This document shows positions 1 through 9,580 of a stretch of 64,000 bases of DNA, in pieces (the first letter of the stretch is position 1; every line of letters starts with the position of its first letter). Under the pieces are notes generated by a model. It searched no databases and was not told the origin of the DNA. It saw nothing but the letters and a program-made list of their open reading frames with translations. Both the position numbers and the translations under genes were made by a program. Source of the DNA: Pseudarthrobacter sp. IC2-21. GTDB taxonomy: Bacteria > Actinomycetota > Actinomycetes > Actinomycetales > Micrococcaceae. The stretch lies in assembly GCF_034048115.1 (NCBI RefSeq), contig NZ_CP139145.1, positions 2,232,001-2,296,000 on the forward strand. Reading direction: 5' to 3'.

Positions 1-885
1 GGTCTCGGTTTCTTCCCCCACGGCAATGGCCAGGGTGGAAAGACCTACCGGGCCGCCACCGAATTTGGTGATGAGTGCCTCAAGAACTGCCCGGTCCAGC
101 CGGTCCAGGCCGCGTTTGTCCACTTCGTACATGTCCAGCGCGGCGGACGCCGCACGGGCGTCGATCTGGTCAATACCGTGCACCAGGGCCCAGTCCCGCA
201 CCCGGCGGAGGAGGCGGTTGGCGATACGCGGTGTACCCCGGGAACGGCCCGCGATTTCGCTGAACCCGGCGGAGTTGACTTTGAGGTCCAGCAGCCCGGC
301 AGAACGCCGGAGCACCAGTTCCAGTTCGGCCACACTGTAGAACTCCAGGTGGCCGGTGAATCCGAATCTGTCCCGCAGCGGACCCGGCAGGAGACCGGCT
401 CGGGTTGTGGCACCCACCAGGGTGAACGGCGGCAGCTCCAGCGGGATGGCGGTGGCGCCGGCGCCCTTGCCCACCACAATGTCCACCCGGAAATCTTCCA
501 TGGCCATGTACAGCATCTCTTCGGCGGGCCGGGACATGCGGTGGATTTCGTCCAGGAAGAGGACTTCGCCTTCGGACAGGGAAGAAAGAATGGCGGCGAG
601 GTCACCGGCGTGTTGGATGGCGGGGCCGCTGCTGATCCGCAACGGCGCGTTCATTTCGGACGCCACGATCATGGCCAGGGTGGTTTTTCCCAGACCGGGA
701 GGACCGGAGAAAAGCACATGGTCGGCGCTGCGGCCGCGCATCCTTGAGGCCTGCAGGACCAGGGAGAGCTGCTTGCGGACGCGGTGCTGGCCCACAAAAT
801 CATCCAGGTTCTTCGGCCGGAGGGCGGCCTCAATGGCGCGCTCCTCAGGCTCCTCCCCCGCTGCCACCACTGACGGCTCAGCCAC
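1..885 (-). CDS. ruvB: Holliday junction branch migration ATPase RuvB (3' end outside window)
   Basis: RuvB is the hexameric AAA+ motor that drives Holliday-junction branch migration together with RuvA. The reverse-strand reading gives a RuvB N-terminus ([17 protein letters not shown]), a Walker A in GPPGLGKTT, a Walker B in LFLDEIHR, and the sensor segment [13 protein letters not shown]. The start is a GTG at 885: an in-frame TAG lies just upstream, so no earlier start is possible. It overlaps the ruvA stop by 8 bases, which suggests translational coupling. About 295 residues are visible; the family is usually near 350, so the winged-helix C-terminus runs off the left edge of the window. Confidence 0.97.
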   Translation of the reverse strand, partial: MAEPSVVAAGEEPEERAIEAALRPKNLDDFVGQHRVRKQLSLVLQASRMRGRSADHVLFSGPPGLGKTTLAMIVASEMNAPLRISSGPAIQHAGDLAAILSSLSEGEVLFLDEIHRMSRPAEEMLYMAMEDFRVDIVVGKGAGATAIPLELPPFTLVGATTRAGLLPGPLRDRFGFTGHLEFYSVAELELVLRRSAGLLDLKVNSAGFSEIAGRSRGTPRIANRLLRRVRDWALVHGIDQIDARAASAALDMYEVDKRGLDRLDRAVLEALITKFGGGPVGLSTLAIAVGEETET

Positions 886-1522
886 GGCTGCCTACGCGGT
901 TGCCGGCCCGCGCGCCGTCCTGTCCAAGCCAGCGGAGGGTGGTCCGCAGGATTTCGGCAACGTTGCCCCGGAATGAGACTTCCGGCTCGTCCGCGAGGGC
1001 CTTGTCAATGCTTGCAGTCGCGTCCTTTTCCGACCAGCCCAGGCTGGTCATGGCCGCCACCACTTGAGGCTTCCAGGCCGCTTCCGCCGCCGTGGCCGGG
1101 GCGGCGGCTCCGGCTGTGCCGTGCGGCACCAGCTTGCCGGCGAGCTCCAGGACAATCCGGCCTGCCACCTTGGGCCCGATACCCGGCACCTTGGTGAACG
1201 TCTTGCTGTCCCCGGTGTGGGCGGCCACCCGGATGGCTTCGGGCTCATGGACCGCCAACACGGCCAGGGCCAGCCGTGGCCCCACGCCGCTGACGCTGAG
1301 CAGGACGTCAAAAACTTCCCGCTCATCGTCGGAGGCAAACCCAAAGAGCGTCAGCGAGTCCTCCCGGACAATCAGCGAGGTGAAGAGTTTGCCTTCTTCC
1401 CCGGTGCGGAGGCCGCTGAGCGTCTGGGGGGTGGCGTTGACGCTCATACCGGCGCCGTTGAGGTCAATCACTGCTGTGGAAAGGCCAACGTGCGCCACGG
1501 TCCCGCGAAGGAAACTGATCAA
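878..1522 (-). CDS. ruvA: Holliday junction branch migration protein RuvA
   Basis: RuvA is the junction-binding subunit that loads RuvB rings on Holliday junctions. The protein (214 aa) begins [13 protein letters not shown], as RuvA does, if the TTG at 1522 is the start; the open frame runs 14 codons further upstream but that extension is unlike the family. Helix-hairpin-helix DNA-binding segments are visible in [13 protein letters not shown] and [15 protein letters not shown]. The C-terminal domain III that contacts RuvB follows an Ala-rich linker. It is followed immediately by ruvB, with an 8-base overlap, in the order ruvC-ruvA-ruvB. Confidence 0.95.
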   Translation of the reverse strand: MISFLRGTVAHVGLSTAVIDLNGAGMSVNATPQTLSGLRTGEEGKLFTSLIVREDSLTLFGFASDDEREVFDVLLSVSGVGPRLALAVLAVHEPEAIRVAAHTGDSKTFTKVPGIGPKVAGRIVLELAGKLVPHGTAGAAAPATAAEAAWKPQVVAAMTSLGWSEKDATASIDKALADEPEVSFRGNVAEILRTTLRWLGQDGARAGNRVGSRG

Positions 1523-1612
1523 AGCCGGGCTCCTGGTGTACTGCCGGGCCCTTGATGGAACCACCGGCTATCCGAACATATCTACGAATACCCTAGCAAG
1601 GGCTGCGGACAT

Positions 1613-2191
1613 TCAGCGTGCGCGGCGCGCCTTCGCCTCGGCATCGGCCCACGCGCGCTGGGCCGGGGTCAGGGACAGGCTGCCCGGGCCGGTGGTGGCC
1701 ACCGCTGCCCCGCTGCCGGCACGCCACGCATGCGTAATGGCCAACGCCAGGGCGTCCGCGGCGTCGGCGGGACGCGGGGGCGCATCGAGCCGCAGGATCT
1801 TGGTGACGAGCTTGGTGACCGCGTCCTTGTTGGAGGTGCCGCTGCCGGTAACAGCGGCCTTGACCTCCGACGGCGTGTGCAGCGCCACCGGGATCCCCCG
1901 CCGGGCGGCGGCAGTGATCACCACGCCGGACGCCTGTGCCACACCCATCACCGTGCTGACGTTCAGCTGGGAAAAGACGCGTTCGACGGCGAGCACCTGG
2001 GGTTCGTACCGGTCCAGCCACTCGTCGATCGCCAGGGCAATGACCAGAAGCCGTTGGTCGAGGGTTTCCTCGGGGGAGGTTCCCACCACGCCGACGGCCA
2101 CCATGGTGGCGCGCCTGTTCCGCTCGACGTCCACCACACCGATGCCGCAGCGGGTGAGCCCGGGGTCAACGCCGAGTACGCGGAGGGTCAC
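1613..2191 (-). CDS. ruvC: Crossover junction endodeoxyribonuclease RuvC
   Basis: RuvC cleaves Holliday junctions symmetrically as a dimer. The 192-aa product starts with a GTG ([20 protein letters not shown]), where the first catalytic Asp sits in GVDPG. The remaining acidic residues are visible in AVERVFSQ (Glu) and in the [14 protein letters not shown] segment (two Asp near the C-terminus). It lies between yebC and ruvA, with a 90-base gap before ruvA. The C-terminal ~30 residues are Ala/Arg-rich and not conserved. Confidence 0.96.
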   Translation of the reverse strand: MTLRVLGVDPGLTRCGIGVVDVERNRRATMVAVGVVGTSPEETLDQRLLVIALAIDEWLDRYEPQVLAVERVFSQLNVSTVMGVAQASGVVITAAARRGIPVALHTPSEVKAAVTGSGTSNKDAVTKLVTKILRLDAPPRPADAADALALAITHAWRAGSGAAVATTGPGSLSLTPAQRAWADAEAKARRAR

Positions 2192-2226
2192 GCTCCCCCA
2201 ACCGCCCTAGGCTGCAAGGCGCTGGT

Positions 2227-2982
2227 TCACTCTGATTCCAGGGCGGCCTGGACTTCGTCGCTGAGGTCGGCGTTGCTGTAGACGTTCTGGACGTCGTCGA
2301 GCTCTTCCAGGGCGTCAACCAGCTTCATGAACTTCTTGGCGGCTTCCAGGTCCAGCGGCACCACCATCGAGGGCACAAACTCGGCTTCATCCGTGTCGTA
2401 CTCGATGCCGGCCTCTGTGAGGGCGTCGCGGACGGCCTGGAGGTCTGTGGGTTCCGAGTGGATTTCGAACGTGTCGCCGTTGTCCTTGACTTCCTCGGCG
2501 CCTGCATCGAGGACGGCCATCAGGACATCGTCCTCCGTGAGCTCCTTCTTTGGCAGCGAGACCACGCCCTTGCGGCTGAAGAGGTAGCTGACCGAACCGG
2601 GATCGGCGATGGTGCCGCCGTTCCGGGAAATGGCCAGCCGGACTTCGGAGGCAGCGCGGTTCTTGTTGTCCGTGAGGCACTCGATGAGCAGTGCTGAACC
2701 CTGCGGGCCGCGGCATTCGTACATGATCTCGGTGTAGTCCACCACTTCACCGGTCAGGCCGGCGCCGCGCTTGATGGCACGGTCAATGTTGTCGGCGGGG
2801 ACTGAGGTCTTCTTGGCCTTGGTGACGGCCAGTTCCAGGCCCGGGTTGCCCTGCAGGTCCGGTCCGCCCATGCGGGCAGCTACTTCGATGTTCTTGATCA
2901 GTTTGGCGAACGATTTTGCACGGCGGCTATCAAGGATGGCCTTTTTGTGCTTGGTTGTTGCCCATTTGGAGTGTCCTGACAT
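2227..2982 (-). CDS. yebC: YebC/PmpR family protein
   Basis: YebC-family proteins are three-domain proteins described as transcriptional regulators and, more recently, as factors that relieve ribosome stalling at proline-rich stretches. The 251-aa product has the invariant start [15 protein letters not shown] and the typical [11 protein letters not shown] and [14 protein letters not shown] segments. It lies directly after pdxT (gap of 3 bases) and before ruvC, the usual actinobacterial order. An ATG start at 2982 fits the family start exactly. Confidence 0.95.
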   Translation of the reverse strand: MSGHSKWATTKHKKAILDSRRAKSFAKLIKNIEVAARMGGPDLQGNPGLELAVTKAKKTSVPADNIDRAIKRGAGLTGEVVDYTEIMYECRGPQGSALLIECLTDNKNRAASEVRLAISRNGGTIADPGSVSYLFSRKGVVSLPKKELTEDDVLMAVLDAGAEEVKDNGDTFEIHSEPTDLQAVRDALTEAGIEYDTDEAEFVPSMVVPLDLEAAKKFMKLVDALEELDDVQNVYSNADLSDEVQAALESE

Positions 2983-2985
2983 GCT

Positions 2986-3696
2986 TTACGCGTCTCCTCT
3001 GATCATGCGGATAAAAAGTTCATGTACGCGTTTCTCCCCAGTCACTTCCGGGTGGAAGGAGGTGGCCAGCAGGTGGCCGGAACGCACTGCAACAATTCTA
3101 GCTGTCCCGGGCAGGCCCGCCGCGTGGGACGCGTGTTCAAGGTCGGCCGGCTCCACCTGGGCGAGGACCTCCACGCCCGCGCCGACGCGCTCCACCCAGG
3201 GACCGCGGATGAACACCGCGTGCACGGGGGCCACACCGGACTCGGTGGCGCTGAAATCCAGGCCCTTGAAATCGAGGTCCGTTTCGAAGGATTCGCGCTG
3301 CCGGCCGAAAGCGTTACGGCGCACCGTGATGTCGAGGCCGCCGAACGTCTGCTGCGGAGAGCCGGCCAGGTCGGTGGCAGGATCGGCGATGTCGTCAGCA
3401 AGGAGGATCATGCCGGCACAGGAGCCGTAGACCGGCAGGCCGGCGCGGATGCAGTCCTTTAACGATTCTGCGAGGTCGAAGGCGCGCGCCAGCTTATCGA
3501 TGGCGGTGGATTCGCCGCCGGGAATGATGAGGCCGTCCAGGCCGTCCAGTTCTTTGGGCCTGCGGACTCCCACGCCTGCTGCGCCCGATGCCTCGACGGC
3601 CCGAAGGTGCTCGCGGAAGTCACCCTGGAGCGCCAGCACGCCGATCCGCAGCCCCGCGCCCAGGCGTGGGTCAGCGGCAAAAGGGGGGTTTGTCAT
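2986..3696 (-). CDS. pdxT: Pyridoxal 5'-phosphate synthase glutaminase subunit PdxT
   Basis: PdxT is the class I glutaminase that supplies ammonia to PdxS for vitamin B6 synthesis. The core starts [15 protein letters not shown]. It carries GGEST, the nucleophile Cys in [10 protein letters not shown], and the His-Glu pair in SFHPEVTGE near the C-terminus. The open frame extends to 3789 but family alignment favours the ATG at 3696 ([10 protein letters not shown], 236 aa). Unusually, its partner pdxS is 6 kb away (9581-10507), with unrelated genes in between. It is immediately upstream of yebC. Confidence 0.93.
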   Translation of the reverse strand: MTNPPFAADPRLGAGLRIGVLALQGDFREHLRAVEASGAAGVGVRRPKELDGLDGLIIPGGESTAIDKLARAFDLAESLKDCIRAGLPVYGSCAGMILLADDIADPATDLAGSPQQTFGGLDITVRRNAFGRQRESFETDLDFKGLDFSATESGVAPVHAVFIRGPWVERVGAGVEVLAQVEPADLEHASHAAGLPGTARIVAVRSGHLLATSFHPEVTGEKRVHELFIRMIRGDA

Positions 3697-3769
3697 CCCC
3701 TCAGCATAGTGCGCCGACGGCGCGCACCCGGGAACGGGGCTGCCCCGGCGCAGGGTTCTATGCCGCTGC

Positions 3770-3788
3770 TGGGATATATTACAGAGCA
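3770..3788 (+). promoter_or_regulatory. Leaderless promoter of murT-gatD
   Basis: A good -10 hexamer, TATATT, lies at 3775-3780, preceded by TGGGA, and is followed by exactly 7 bases before the ATG at 3788. That spacing would put the transcription start on or next to the A of the start codon, giving a leaderless mRNA, which is common in actinobacteria. I see no Shine-Dalgarno and no convincing -35 element. The same 91-base gap must also hold the divergent pdxT promoter. Confidence 0.5.
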
Positions 3789-5080
3789 TGCTTTACATCA
3801 GCGTTCCGCTCGGCAAACTCGTCCGCCGGGTGTCCCGGCTCCGGGGCGGCGGGTCCGCCCTGCCCGGCCTGGTGGTCGAAAAAATCGATCCCGGCTTTAT
3901 GCAGCGGACCCTCGCCACGCTCCCCCACGGTGTGGCTGTGGTGAGCGGAACCAACGGCAAGACCACCACCACCAAGATGGTGGTTGAGCTCCTCGAGAGC
4001 CAGGGCCTGAAGGTCTTCACCAACCGCACCGGCAGCAACTTCACCCGCGGCGTGGCGGCGGCCCTGCTCGGCGAGGTGGACTGGCGCGGCCGGCTCAATG
4101 CCGACGTCGCCGTCCTGGAACTCGATGAAGCCCACGCCGTGCATTTCGTCAACCGCGTCCCGCCCCGTTACAGCCTCCTGCTCAATGTGCTGCGCGATCA
4201 GCTGGACCGTTTCGGCGAAATCGACAAGACGGCCCAGCTCCTGCAGCACATTGCGGCAAAAACCACCGGCACGGTTGTCCTCAACCGCGAGGATCCCCGC
4301 GTGGCCCGCATTGCGGACACCCTCAACGGCCAGGAGGTCCGGTACTTCGGCCTGGACGATTCCCTCCTCAGCACTTTCCCCAATGACGATGACATGCGCG
4401 CGGCGCCGGGAAGCCCCGCTCCCGCAGCCCTCCCGCAGAAGCCGCACGCCGACGTCGTACTCCGCAAGGTAGGGCCGGACACCGCGGATTTTGAGTACGA
4501 CGGCGGCACCGTTACCACCGCGATGAAGCTCCGCGGCGTCTACAACATTTTTAATGCCGCAGCCGCGCTCGTCCTGGCGCGCAGCATCTGCGGCGCGGGC
4601 GCCGCGACCGCCAACCACGCGACGCTGCTCACGGCCCTGTCCCAGGTTGAGCCGGCCTTCGGCCGCGGGGAAAGCCTCACCGTGGACGGCCAGCCCCTGG
4701 ACCTGGTGCTGGTCAAGAACCCCAGCGGCTTCCGGCTCGGCCTGAAATCCTTCCCCGCGGCGGGTTACGCCACCATGATCGCCATCAACGACAATTACGC
4801 CGACGGCCGCGACATGTCCTGGCTTTGGGATGTGGAATTCGATTCCCTCCGCGAGGACGGCGTGGACCAGCTGGCCGGGTCCCGCGCTTACGACATGGCC
4901 CTGCGGCTGCAGTACGACGAGGTCGGGATCGGCGCCGTCCAGACGGACATCGCGCCCGCCCTGGCAGCCTTCATCCGCGCGGGAAAAGACAAACCGAAGC
5001 GGATCTTCTGCACCTACACGGCCATGCTGGCCATCCGCCGCGAGCTGTCCAAAATCACCACAGTGGAGGTGGTCTCATGA
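3788..5080 (+). CDS. murT: Lipid II isoglutaminyl synthase, MurT subunit
   Basis: MurT is the Mur-ligase-like subunit that activates D-glutamate of lipid II for amidation by GatD, forming D-isoglutamine in peptidoglycan. The 430-aa protein has the ATP-binding [11 protein letters not shown] near residue 56, a Mur ligase central domain, and a DUF1727 C-terminal domain (from about residue 300, [29 protein letters not shown]). The four-cysteine zinc ribbon known in staphylococcal and streptococcal MurT is not visible: the expected stretch (about residues 195-235) contains no Cys. The stop overlaps the gatD start (ATGA). Confidence 0.93.
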   Translation: MLYISVPLGKLVRRVSRLRGGGSALPGLVVEKIDPGFMQRTLATLPHGVAVVSGTNGKTTTTKMVVELLESQGLKVFTNRTGSNFTRGVAAALLGEVDWRGRLNADVAVLELDEAHAVHFVNRVPPRYSLLLNVLRDQLDRFGEIDKTAQLLQHIAAKTTGTVVLNREDPRVARIADTLNGQEVRYFGLDDSLLSTFPNDDDMRAAPGSPAPAALPQKPHADVVLRKVGPDTADFEYDGGTVTTAMKLRGVYNIFNAAAALVLARSICGAGAATANHATLLTALSQVEPAFGRGESLTVDGQPLDLVLVKNPSGFRLGLKSFPAAGYATMIAINDNYADGRDMSWLWDVEFDSLREDGVDQLAGSRAYDMALRLQYDEVGIGAVQTDIAPALAAFIRAGKDKPKRIFCTYTAMLAIRRELSKITTVEVVS

Positions 5081-5829
5081 CCGCTGAAAAAACCGGCTCC
5101 GGACCGGGCAGCAAAGGCACCCTCCGGGTCCTCCAGCTGTACCCGCGGGACATGAACATCTACGGCGACTGGGGCAACGCCCTGGTCCTGAAGCGCCGCA
5201 TCAGCTGGCACGGTTATACCCCTGAACTGCTCGAATACAACGTCGGCGACGACTTCCCCGCCGAGGTGGACCTCATTCTCGGCGGCGGCGGGCAGGACAG
5301 CGGCCAGCTGATCATCCAGGACGACCTTCAGTCACGCGGCCCGCTCCTGAAGGACCTGGCCGAGGACGGCTCGCCCATGCTGGTGATCTGCGGGCTGTAC
5401 CAGCTCTTCGGCCGTTTCTTCAAGACCCACCTCGGAACAATCATTCCGGGCATCGGCGTCCTGGACGTGGAGACCCACGGTACCGACGAACGCCTGATCG
5501 GCAACGTCAGGGTCGACTCGGACGAGTTCGGCGAGATCCTGGGCTACGAGAACCACAGCGGGCAAACCACGCTGGGACCCGGCGTGCGGCCATTGGGGAC
5601 CACGGCAAAGGGAACCGGCAACAACAGCAGCGACGGTCACGAGGGCGCCCGGTACAAAAACGTGGTGGCCAGCTACCTGCACGGTTCGCTGCTGCCCAAG
5701 AATCCTGCCATCGCCGACTTCCTCATCCGGACGGCGGCGGAGCGCAAGTTCGGCACCTTCGAGCCCGGCACCCCTGACGACCGCTTCGCTGTGCTGGCCC
5801 GCGAGCACGCTGCGCGCCGCCCGCGCTGA
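5077..5829 (+). CDS. gatD: Lipid II isoglutaminyl synthase, glutaminase subunit GatD
   Basis: GatD is the CobB/CobQ-like glutaminase that delivers ammonia to MurT for amidation of lipid II D-glutamate. The start is the ATG at 5077, which overlaps the murT stop as ATGA; the 250-aa product begins MTAEKTGSG, then LRVLQLYPRDMNIYGDWGN. The nucleophile Cys is in MLVICGLYQLFG and the catalytic His in ASYLHGSLLPKNP. GGGGQDSGQ is also typical. Stoichiometric translation with murT is implied by the overlap. Confidence 0.94.
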   Translation: MTAEKTGSGPGSKGTLRVLQLYPRDMNIYGDWGNALVLKRRISWHGYTPELLEYNVGDDFPAEVDLILGGGGQDSGQLIIQDDLQSRGPLLKDLAEDGSPMLVICGLYQLFGRFFKTHLGTIIPGIGVLDVETHGTDERLIGNVRVDSDEFGEILGYENHSGQTTLGPGVRPLGTTAKGTGNNSSDGHEGARYKNVVASYLHGSLLPKNPAIADFLIRTAAERKFGTFEPGTPDDRFAVLAREHAARRPR

Positions 5830-5866
5830 CCGGTGGCGGCCGCCGGTTGAGGGCGGAGCCGCCGGC

Positions 5867-7258
5867 TCATCGCCAGTGGAAGTATTCCCGGTGGATGTTG
5901 GCGGCGCGGACGCCGGAAGCACGCAGCGCCCTGCGGAATTGACGGAGCATCCGGTCCGGGCCACCCATGAACACCGAGAGCTCCTGCGGATCAGCGTCAA
6001 CGGCGGCAAGCACCCGGTCCGGCGTTAACCGGCCGTCCGTGCTGGTGTCAATCAGGTGCACTGTCAGCCGGGGGTGGTCCTTCGCGATCCGGTGGATCTC
6101 ATCGGCGAAGGGCGAAGGGCCGGCTGAGGTGACGAAGAAATCGACGGTTTGCCCGAGCTCATCATCCAGGGACCGAAGCCAGCTCAGGAACGGCGTAATG
6201 CCGACACCGCCGGCGATCCACACCTGGCGGGCGGTCCCGGCCCGGCGGTCAAACCTGCCATAGGGGCCACTGACCACGGCGGGCATGCCAGGCTGGACCA
6301 CATCAGGGAGCTTGGCCGTGTGGTCTCCGAGCGCCTTTACCGTGATACGGATATCCTCGCCGCCAGGCGCACCGGAAATCGAGAACGGATGCCGCTGCCA
6401 GCCGTCCTTCGTTTCCAGATAGATCATGGCGAACTGGCCCGGCCTGAACACCAGCGGTTTTCCCAGCGGCTTGAGGTGGACATCCACCAAGCCGGGGGCC
6501 ACGGTTCTGACCTCCCGCACCTGGTAGTCGTGATGCGGCAGGAAGTGCCGGGCCAACACTTCACGGTAGGCGTAAAACGCCAGTCCGACGCCGCCGATCA
6601 GCACATAGCTCCAGCGCAGCACCGGCGTCGATTCGAAGGCGGTGGCATCCAGCAGCCCGTGAAGGAAGCCGGCGGCTACAAACAGACCGGTCAGCCGGTG
6701 AAAGCCGCGCCACCGCTCGTAGCCGCCGAGGACCCGGGCCACCATCTGCACGGGCCAGGTGTTGCGGGTGCGCAGCACAGCCCCGTGGACGACCCCGGGC
6801 AGCATGGAGCGCCAACGCGGCAGGATGGCCCAGACGATCATGGCGGCCAGCCCCAGCGCGGCCGGGACGGCCAGCGTTTTGCCCAGGCTGGTGGCTTCCG
6901 GGTTGGAGGCCAGTTCCACGTGAGGCAGCAAAAGCACCGCCCCGGCAACGGCGAGCCTTCGGTGCCAGATGGCGGCATAGTCGATGCCGCCAAAGATGCG
7001 CTCAACGTGTGGCAGGGTACTGGTCAGCACAAGCGCGATGGACATCAGCAGGATGGATTCCCCGCCGAACAGCTGGCCCAGATGGCGCGGCCAGGGCTCC
7101 CCCGCCGGGCGTTCAAGCACCCAGAGCGCACCGTAGCCAACTGCGAACAGCCCGATTGCCAGGGGGCCCAACAGCCGTAACGGCATGCCCAGGAAAGCCG
7201 TGCGCCTTCGCTCTCCGGGCAAAGGGTCGCCCGGCGCACTGGCGTGGTTGTTACCCAT
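5867..7258 (-). CDS. Ferric-reductase-like membrane flavoprotein (FAD/NAD-binding oxidoreductase)
   Basis: This is an integral membrane electron-transfer protein of the ferric reductase/NADPH oxidase type. The N-terminal half has about six membrane segments with His pairs that could ligate heme (WHRRLAVAGAVLLLPH and FHRLTGLFVAAGFLH). The C-terminal half is a ferredoxin-reductase module: FAD-binding HPFSISGAPG, NAD(P)-binding GGVGITPFLSWL, and the terminal GGPDRM. The physiological acceptor cannot be told. A -10 hexamer TAGAAT lies 7 bases before the ATG at 7258, implying a leaderless mRNA, so I prefer this start (463 aa) to the open frame beginning at 7285. The M3 peptidase gene is divergent. 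Confidence 0.85.
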   Translation of the reverse strand: MGNNHASAPGDPLPGERRRTAFLGMPLRLLGPLAIGLFAVGYGALWVLERPAGEPWPRHLGQLFGGESILLMSIALVLTSTLPHVERIFGGIDYAAIWHRRLAVAGAVLLLPHVELASNPEATSLGKTLAVPAALGLAAMIVWAILPRWRSMLPGVVHGAVLRTRNTWPVQMVARVLGGYERWRGFHRLTGLFVAAGFLHGLLDATAFESTPVLRWSYVLIGGVGLAFYAYREVLARHFLPHHDYQVREVRTVAPGLVDVHLKPLGKPLVFRPGQFAMIYLETKDGWQRHPFSISGAPGGEDIRITVKALGDHTAKLPDVVQPGMPAVVSGPYGRFDRRAGTARQVWIAGGVGITPFLSWLRSLDDELGQTVDFFVTSAGPSPFADEIHRIAKDHPRLTVHLIDTSTDGRLTPDRVLAAVDADPQELSVFMGGPDRMLRQFRRALRASGVRAANIHREYFHWR

Positions 7259-7341
7259 AGGCGCCATTCTAGGGTCGGCAGGCACCCATAACCGGCAAGC
7301 CGTGCATTGAGAAGCCCAGGCCGGTGTGAAAGGTTAGCGTG

Positions 7342-9354
7342 ATGACGAATCCCCTTCTCAGCCCGAGCGCGCTGCCCTACGGACTGCCGCCATTTTCCCA
7401 CCTCGCACCGTCCGACTACGCAGAGGCCGTGTCCGCCGGCCTGGCAGAACATCTGGCCGAAATCCAGGCGATCGTGGACAACCCTGCCGCGGCGACCTTC
7501 GGGAACACTGCCGTGGCCATGGAAGGGGCCGGCCAGTTGCTCCAGCGGGCGGCTGCCGCTTTCTTTACCCTCGTTTCCGCCGACGCGTCCGAGGACATCC
7601 GGGCCCTGGAGACCGAACTTTCGCCCCGGCTCTCCGCCCACCAGGATGAGGTCTACCTCAACCGCGCCTTGTTCGACCGGTTCGCGGCGATCGACACCTC
7701 CCGCCTCGATCCTGAGGCTGTCCGGCTGGTAGAGGAGTACCTGAAGGAGTTCCGCCAATCCGGGATCCAGCTCGATGAGCCCGGTCAGGACCGGCTCAAG
7801 GGAATCAATGCTGAACTGTCCGCCCTGGGCACGGAGTTCGGGCAGCGGGTCAAGGAGGGGATGAAGTCCGCGGCTCTGCTGCTGGACAGCGCAGCGGAAC
7901 TGGCCGGGCTGCCGGCGGACGATATCGCCAGCGCCGCCGAGGCTGCCCGCACCGCCGGTCACGACGGCAAATACCTGCTGACCCTGATCCAGCCCAGCAA
8001 CCAGCCCGCCATGGCTGCCCTCGAAAACCGGGACGTCCGCCGTCGGCTGTTTGAGGCCTCCACCGGCCGTGGCAGTGGCGGCGGCAGCACCGACGTCCTG
8101 GACCTGGTCACGGCAATGGCCAGGCTCCGCGCTGAAAAGGCCGTGCTTCTTGGTTTTGCGAACTATGCCGAACTTGTGGTTGACCGCCAGACGGCCCCGG
8201 ATTTTGAGGCTGTCCAGGCCATGGTGAACCGGCTGGCGCCTGCAGCTGTCCGCAATGCCGATGCCGAGGCTGCGGCCCTGGCAGAGATCGCAGGGCATCC
8301 GCTGGAGGCGTGGGACTGGGCGTTCTACTCCGCCAAAGTCCGCCGCGAAAAGTATGCCGTGGACGAGCAGGCGCTCCGGCCCTATTTCGAGCTGGACCGG
8401 GTCCTCCGCGACGGCGTGTTCTTTGCTGCCACAGCCCTCTATGGTGTCACCTTCCATGAACGCGACGACCTGGCGGGTTACCACCCGGACGTCAGGGTGT
8501 GGGAAGTCCGGAACCCGGACGGAACCGGGCTCGGGCTTTTCCTGGGTGACTACTACACACGCGAGTCCAAACGGGGCGGGGCATGGATGAACTCGGTCGT
8601 GGACCAGTCAGCCCTGCTGGGCACCCGGCCGGTAGTCATCAACAACCTCAACATCTCCAAACCGCCGGAAGGCGAGCCCACGCTCCTGACGCTGGACGAG
8701 CTTCGCACCACGTTCCACGAGTTCGGACACGCCCTTCACGGCCTGTTTTCCAACGTGACGTATCCGCGGTTCTCCGGCACAGCGGTTCCCCGGGACTTCG
8801 TGGAATACCCTTCGCAGGTCAACGAGATGTGGATCCTCTGGCCCGACGTGCTGGCCAATTACGCCCGGCACCATGCAACAGGCGAGCCGCTCGCCCAGGA
8901 CGTTGTGGACCGGCTCAATGAGGCGCGGCTCTGGGGCGAGGGCTTCGCGACCACGGAGTACCTGGGTGCCGCGCTGCTGGACCTGGCGTGGCATGTGCTG
9001 GACGGGGCCGACGTCCCGGACGACGTCGTGGCCTTCGAGGCCAAATCGCTGGCTGCAGCCGGGGTGGCGCACGCCCTCATTCCACCGCGCTACCGCACCG
9101 GCTACTTCCAGCACATCTTCGCCGGTGACGGGTATGCTGCGGGCTATTATTCCTACATCTGGAGTGAGGTGCTGGACGCGGAAACGGTTGACTGGTTCAC
9201 CGAGCACGGCGGCCTGAACCGGAGCAACGGTGAACTGTTCCGCCGGGAGCTGTTGTCCCGCGGGAACAGCCGCGACCCGCTGGAATCCTTCCGGATCCTC
9301 AGGGGCCGCGAAGCCAAACTAGAGCCCCTCCTCAAGCGCCGCGGCCTCGAGTAA
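7342..9354 (+). CDS. M3 family metallopeptidase (peptidyl-dipeptidase Dcp-like)
   Basis: M3 enzymes are cytoplasmic zinc oligopeptidases that degrade short peptides. The 670-aa protein has the zinc motif HEFGH in TTFHEFGHALHGLFS and the downstream third-ligand region FVEYPSQVNEMW. Length and the N-terminal PLLSPSALPYGLPPF resemble Dcp (peptidyl-dipeptidase). A Shine-Dalgarno AAAGG sits 8 bases before the ATG at 7342; a GTG one codon upstream is also possible. No signal peptide is seen. It ends convergent with pdxS. Confidence 0.9.
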   Translation: MTNPLLSPSALPYGLPPFSHLAPSDYAEAVSAGLAEHLAEIQAIVDNPAAATFGNTAVAMEGAGQLLQRAAAAFFTLVSADASEDIRALETELSPRLSAHQDEVYLNRALFDRFAAIDTSRLDPEAVRLVEEYLKEFRQSGIQLDEPGQDRLKGINAELSALGTEFGQRVKEGMKSAALLLDSAAELAGLPADDIASAAEAARTAGHDGKYLLTLIQPSNQPAMAALENRDVRRRLFEASTGRGSGGGSTDVLDLVTAMARLRAEKAVLLGFANYAELVVDRQTAPDFEAVQAMVNRLAPAAVRNADAEAAALAEIAGHPLEAWDWAFYSAKVRREKYAVDEQALRPYFELDRVLRDGVFFAATALYGVTFHERDDLAGYHPDVRVWEVRNPDGTGLGLFLGDYYTRESKRGGAWMNSVVDQSALLGTRPVVINNLNISKPPEGEPTLLTLDELRTTFHEFGHALHGLFSNVTYPRFSGTAVPRDFVEYPSQVNEMWILWPDVLANYARHHATGEPLAQDVVDRLNEARLWGEGFATTEYLGAALLDLAWHVLDGADVPDDVVAFEAKSLAAAGVAHALIPPRYRTGYFQHIFAGDGYAAGYYSYIWSEVLDAETVDWFTEHGGLNRSNGELFRRELLSRGNSRDPLESFRILRGREAKLEPLLKRRGLE

Positions 9355-9373
9355 CCCACCCCCCTTAAAAAGA

Positions 9374-9417
9374 ACGACGCCGGTCCCCACCAAAAGAAGG
9401 TGAGGAACCGGCGTCGT
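9374..9417. terminator. Bidirectional hairpin between the M3 peptidase gene and pdxS
   Basis: An 11-bp stem (ACGACGCCGGT pairing with ACCGGCGTCGT) encloses an inner partial stem and an A-rich loop. On the minus strand the right arm is followed by TTCTTTTTAA, so it can act as an intrinsic terminator for pdxS transcripts. On the plus strand it lies 20 bases after the peptidase stop but lacks a strong U-tract. Confidence 0.7.
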
Positions 9418-9466
9418 CATTACTTAGGCGAGGCGACCACCAGCGACAGGCGTTGGTGATCCGGCA

Positions 9467-9534
9467 GCGTGCGTAAAGGGGCCCCGCGCCCCGGCCAGCT
9501 ACAGAGCCAGCAACCGGGCGCGGGGATAGCACGC
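9467..9534. repeat. Large GC-rich inverted repeat downstream of pdxS
   Basis: CCCCGCGCCC (9482-9491) pairs with GGGCGCGGGG (9516-9525), and the outer GCGTGC and GCACGC can extend the stem with bulges. It lies between the pdxS stop and the terminator hairpin at 9374-9417. It may be a second terminator, an mRNA-stabilising 3' element or part of a small RNA; nothing in the sequence decides this. Confidence 0.5.
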
Positions 9535-9580
9535 AGAGGATCAGCGCCGCCAGGCGCCACAAGAGGACGCGAGAAGAGAG

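Noticed and set aside
9365..9562. 65-codon minus-strand ORF between the M3 peptidase gene and pdxS
   Set aside because: It spans two hairpins, has no Shine-Dalgarno or family, and looks like non-coding 3' sequence.
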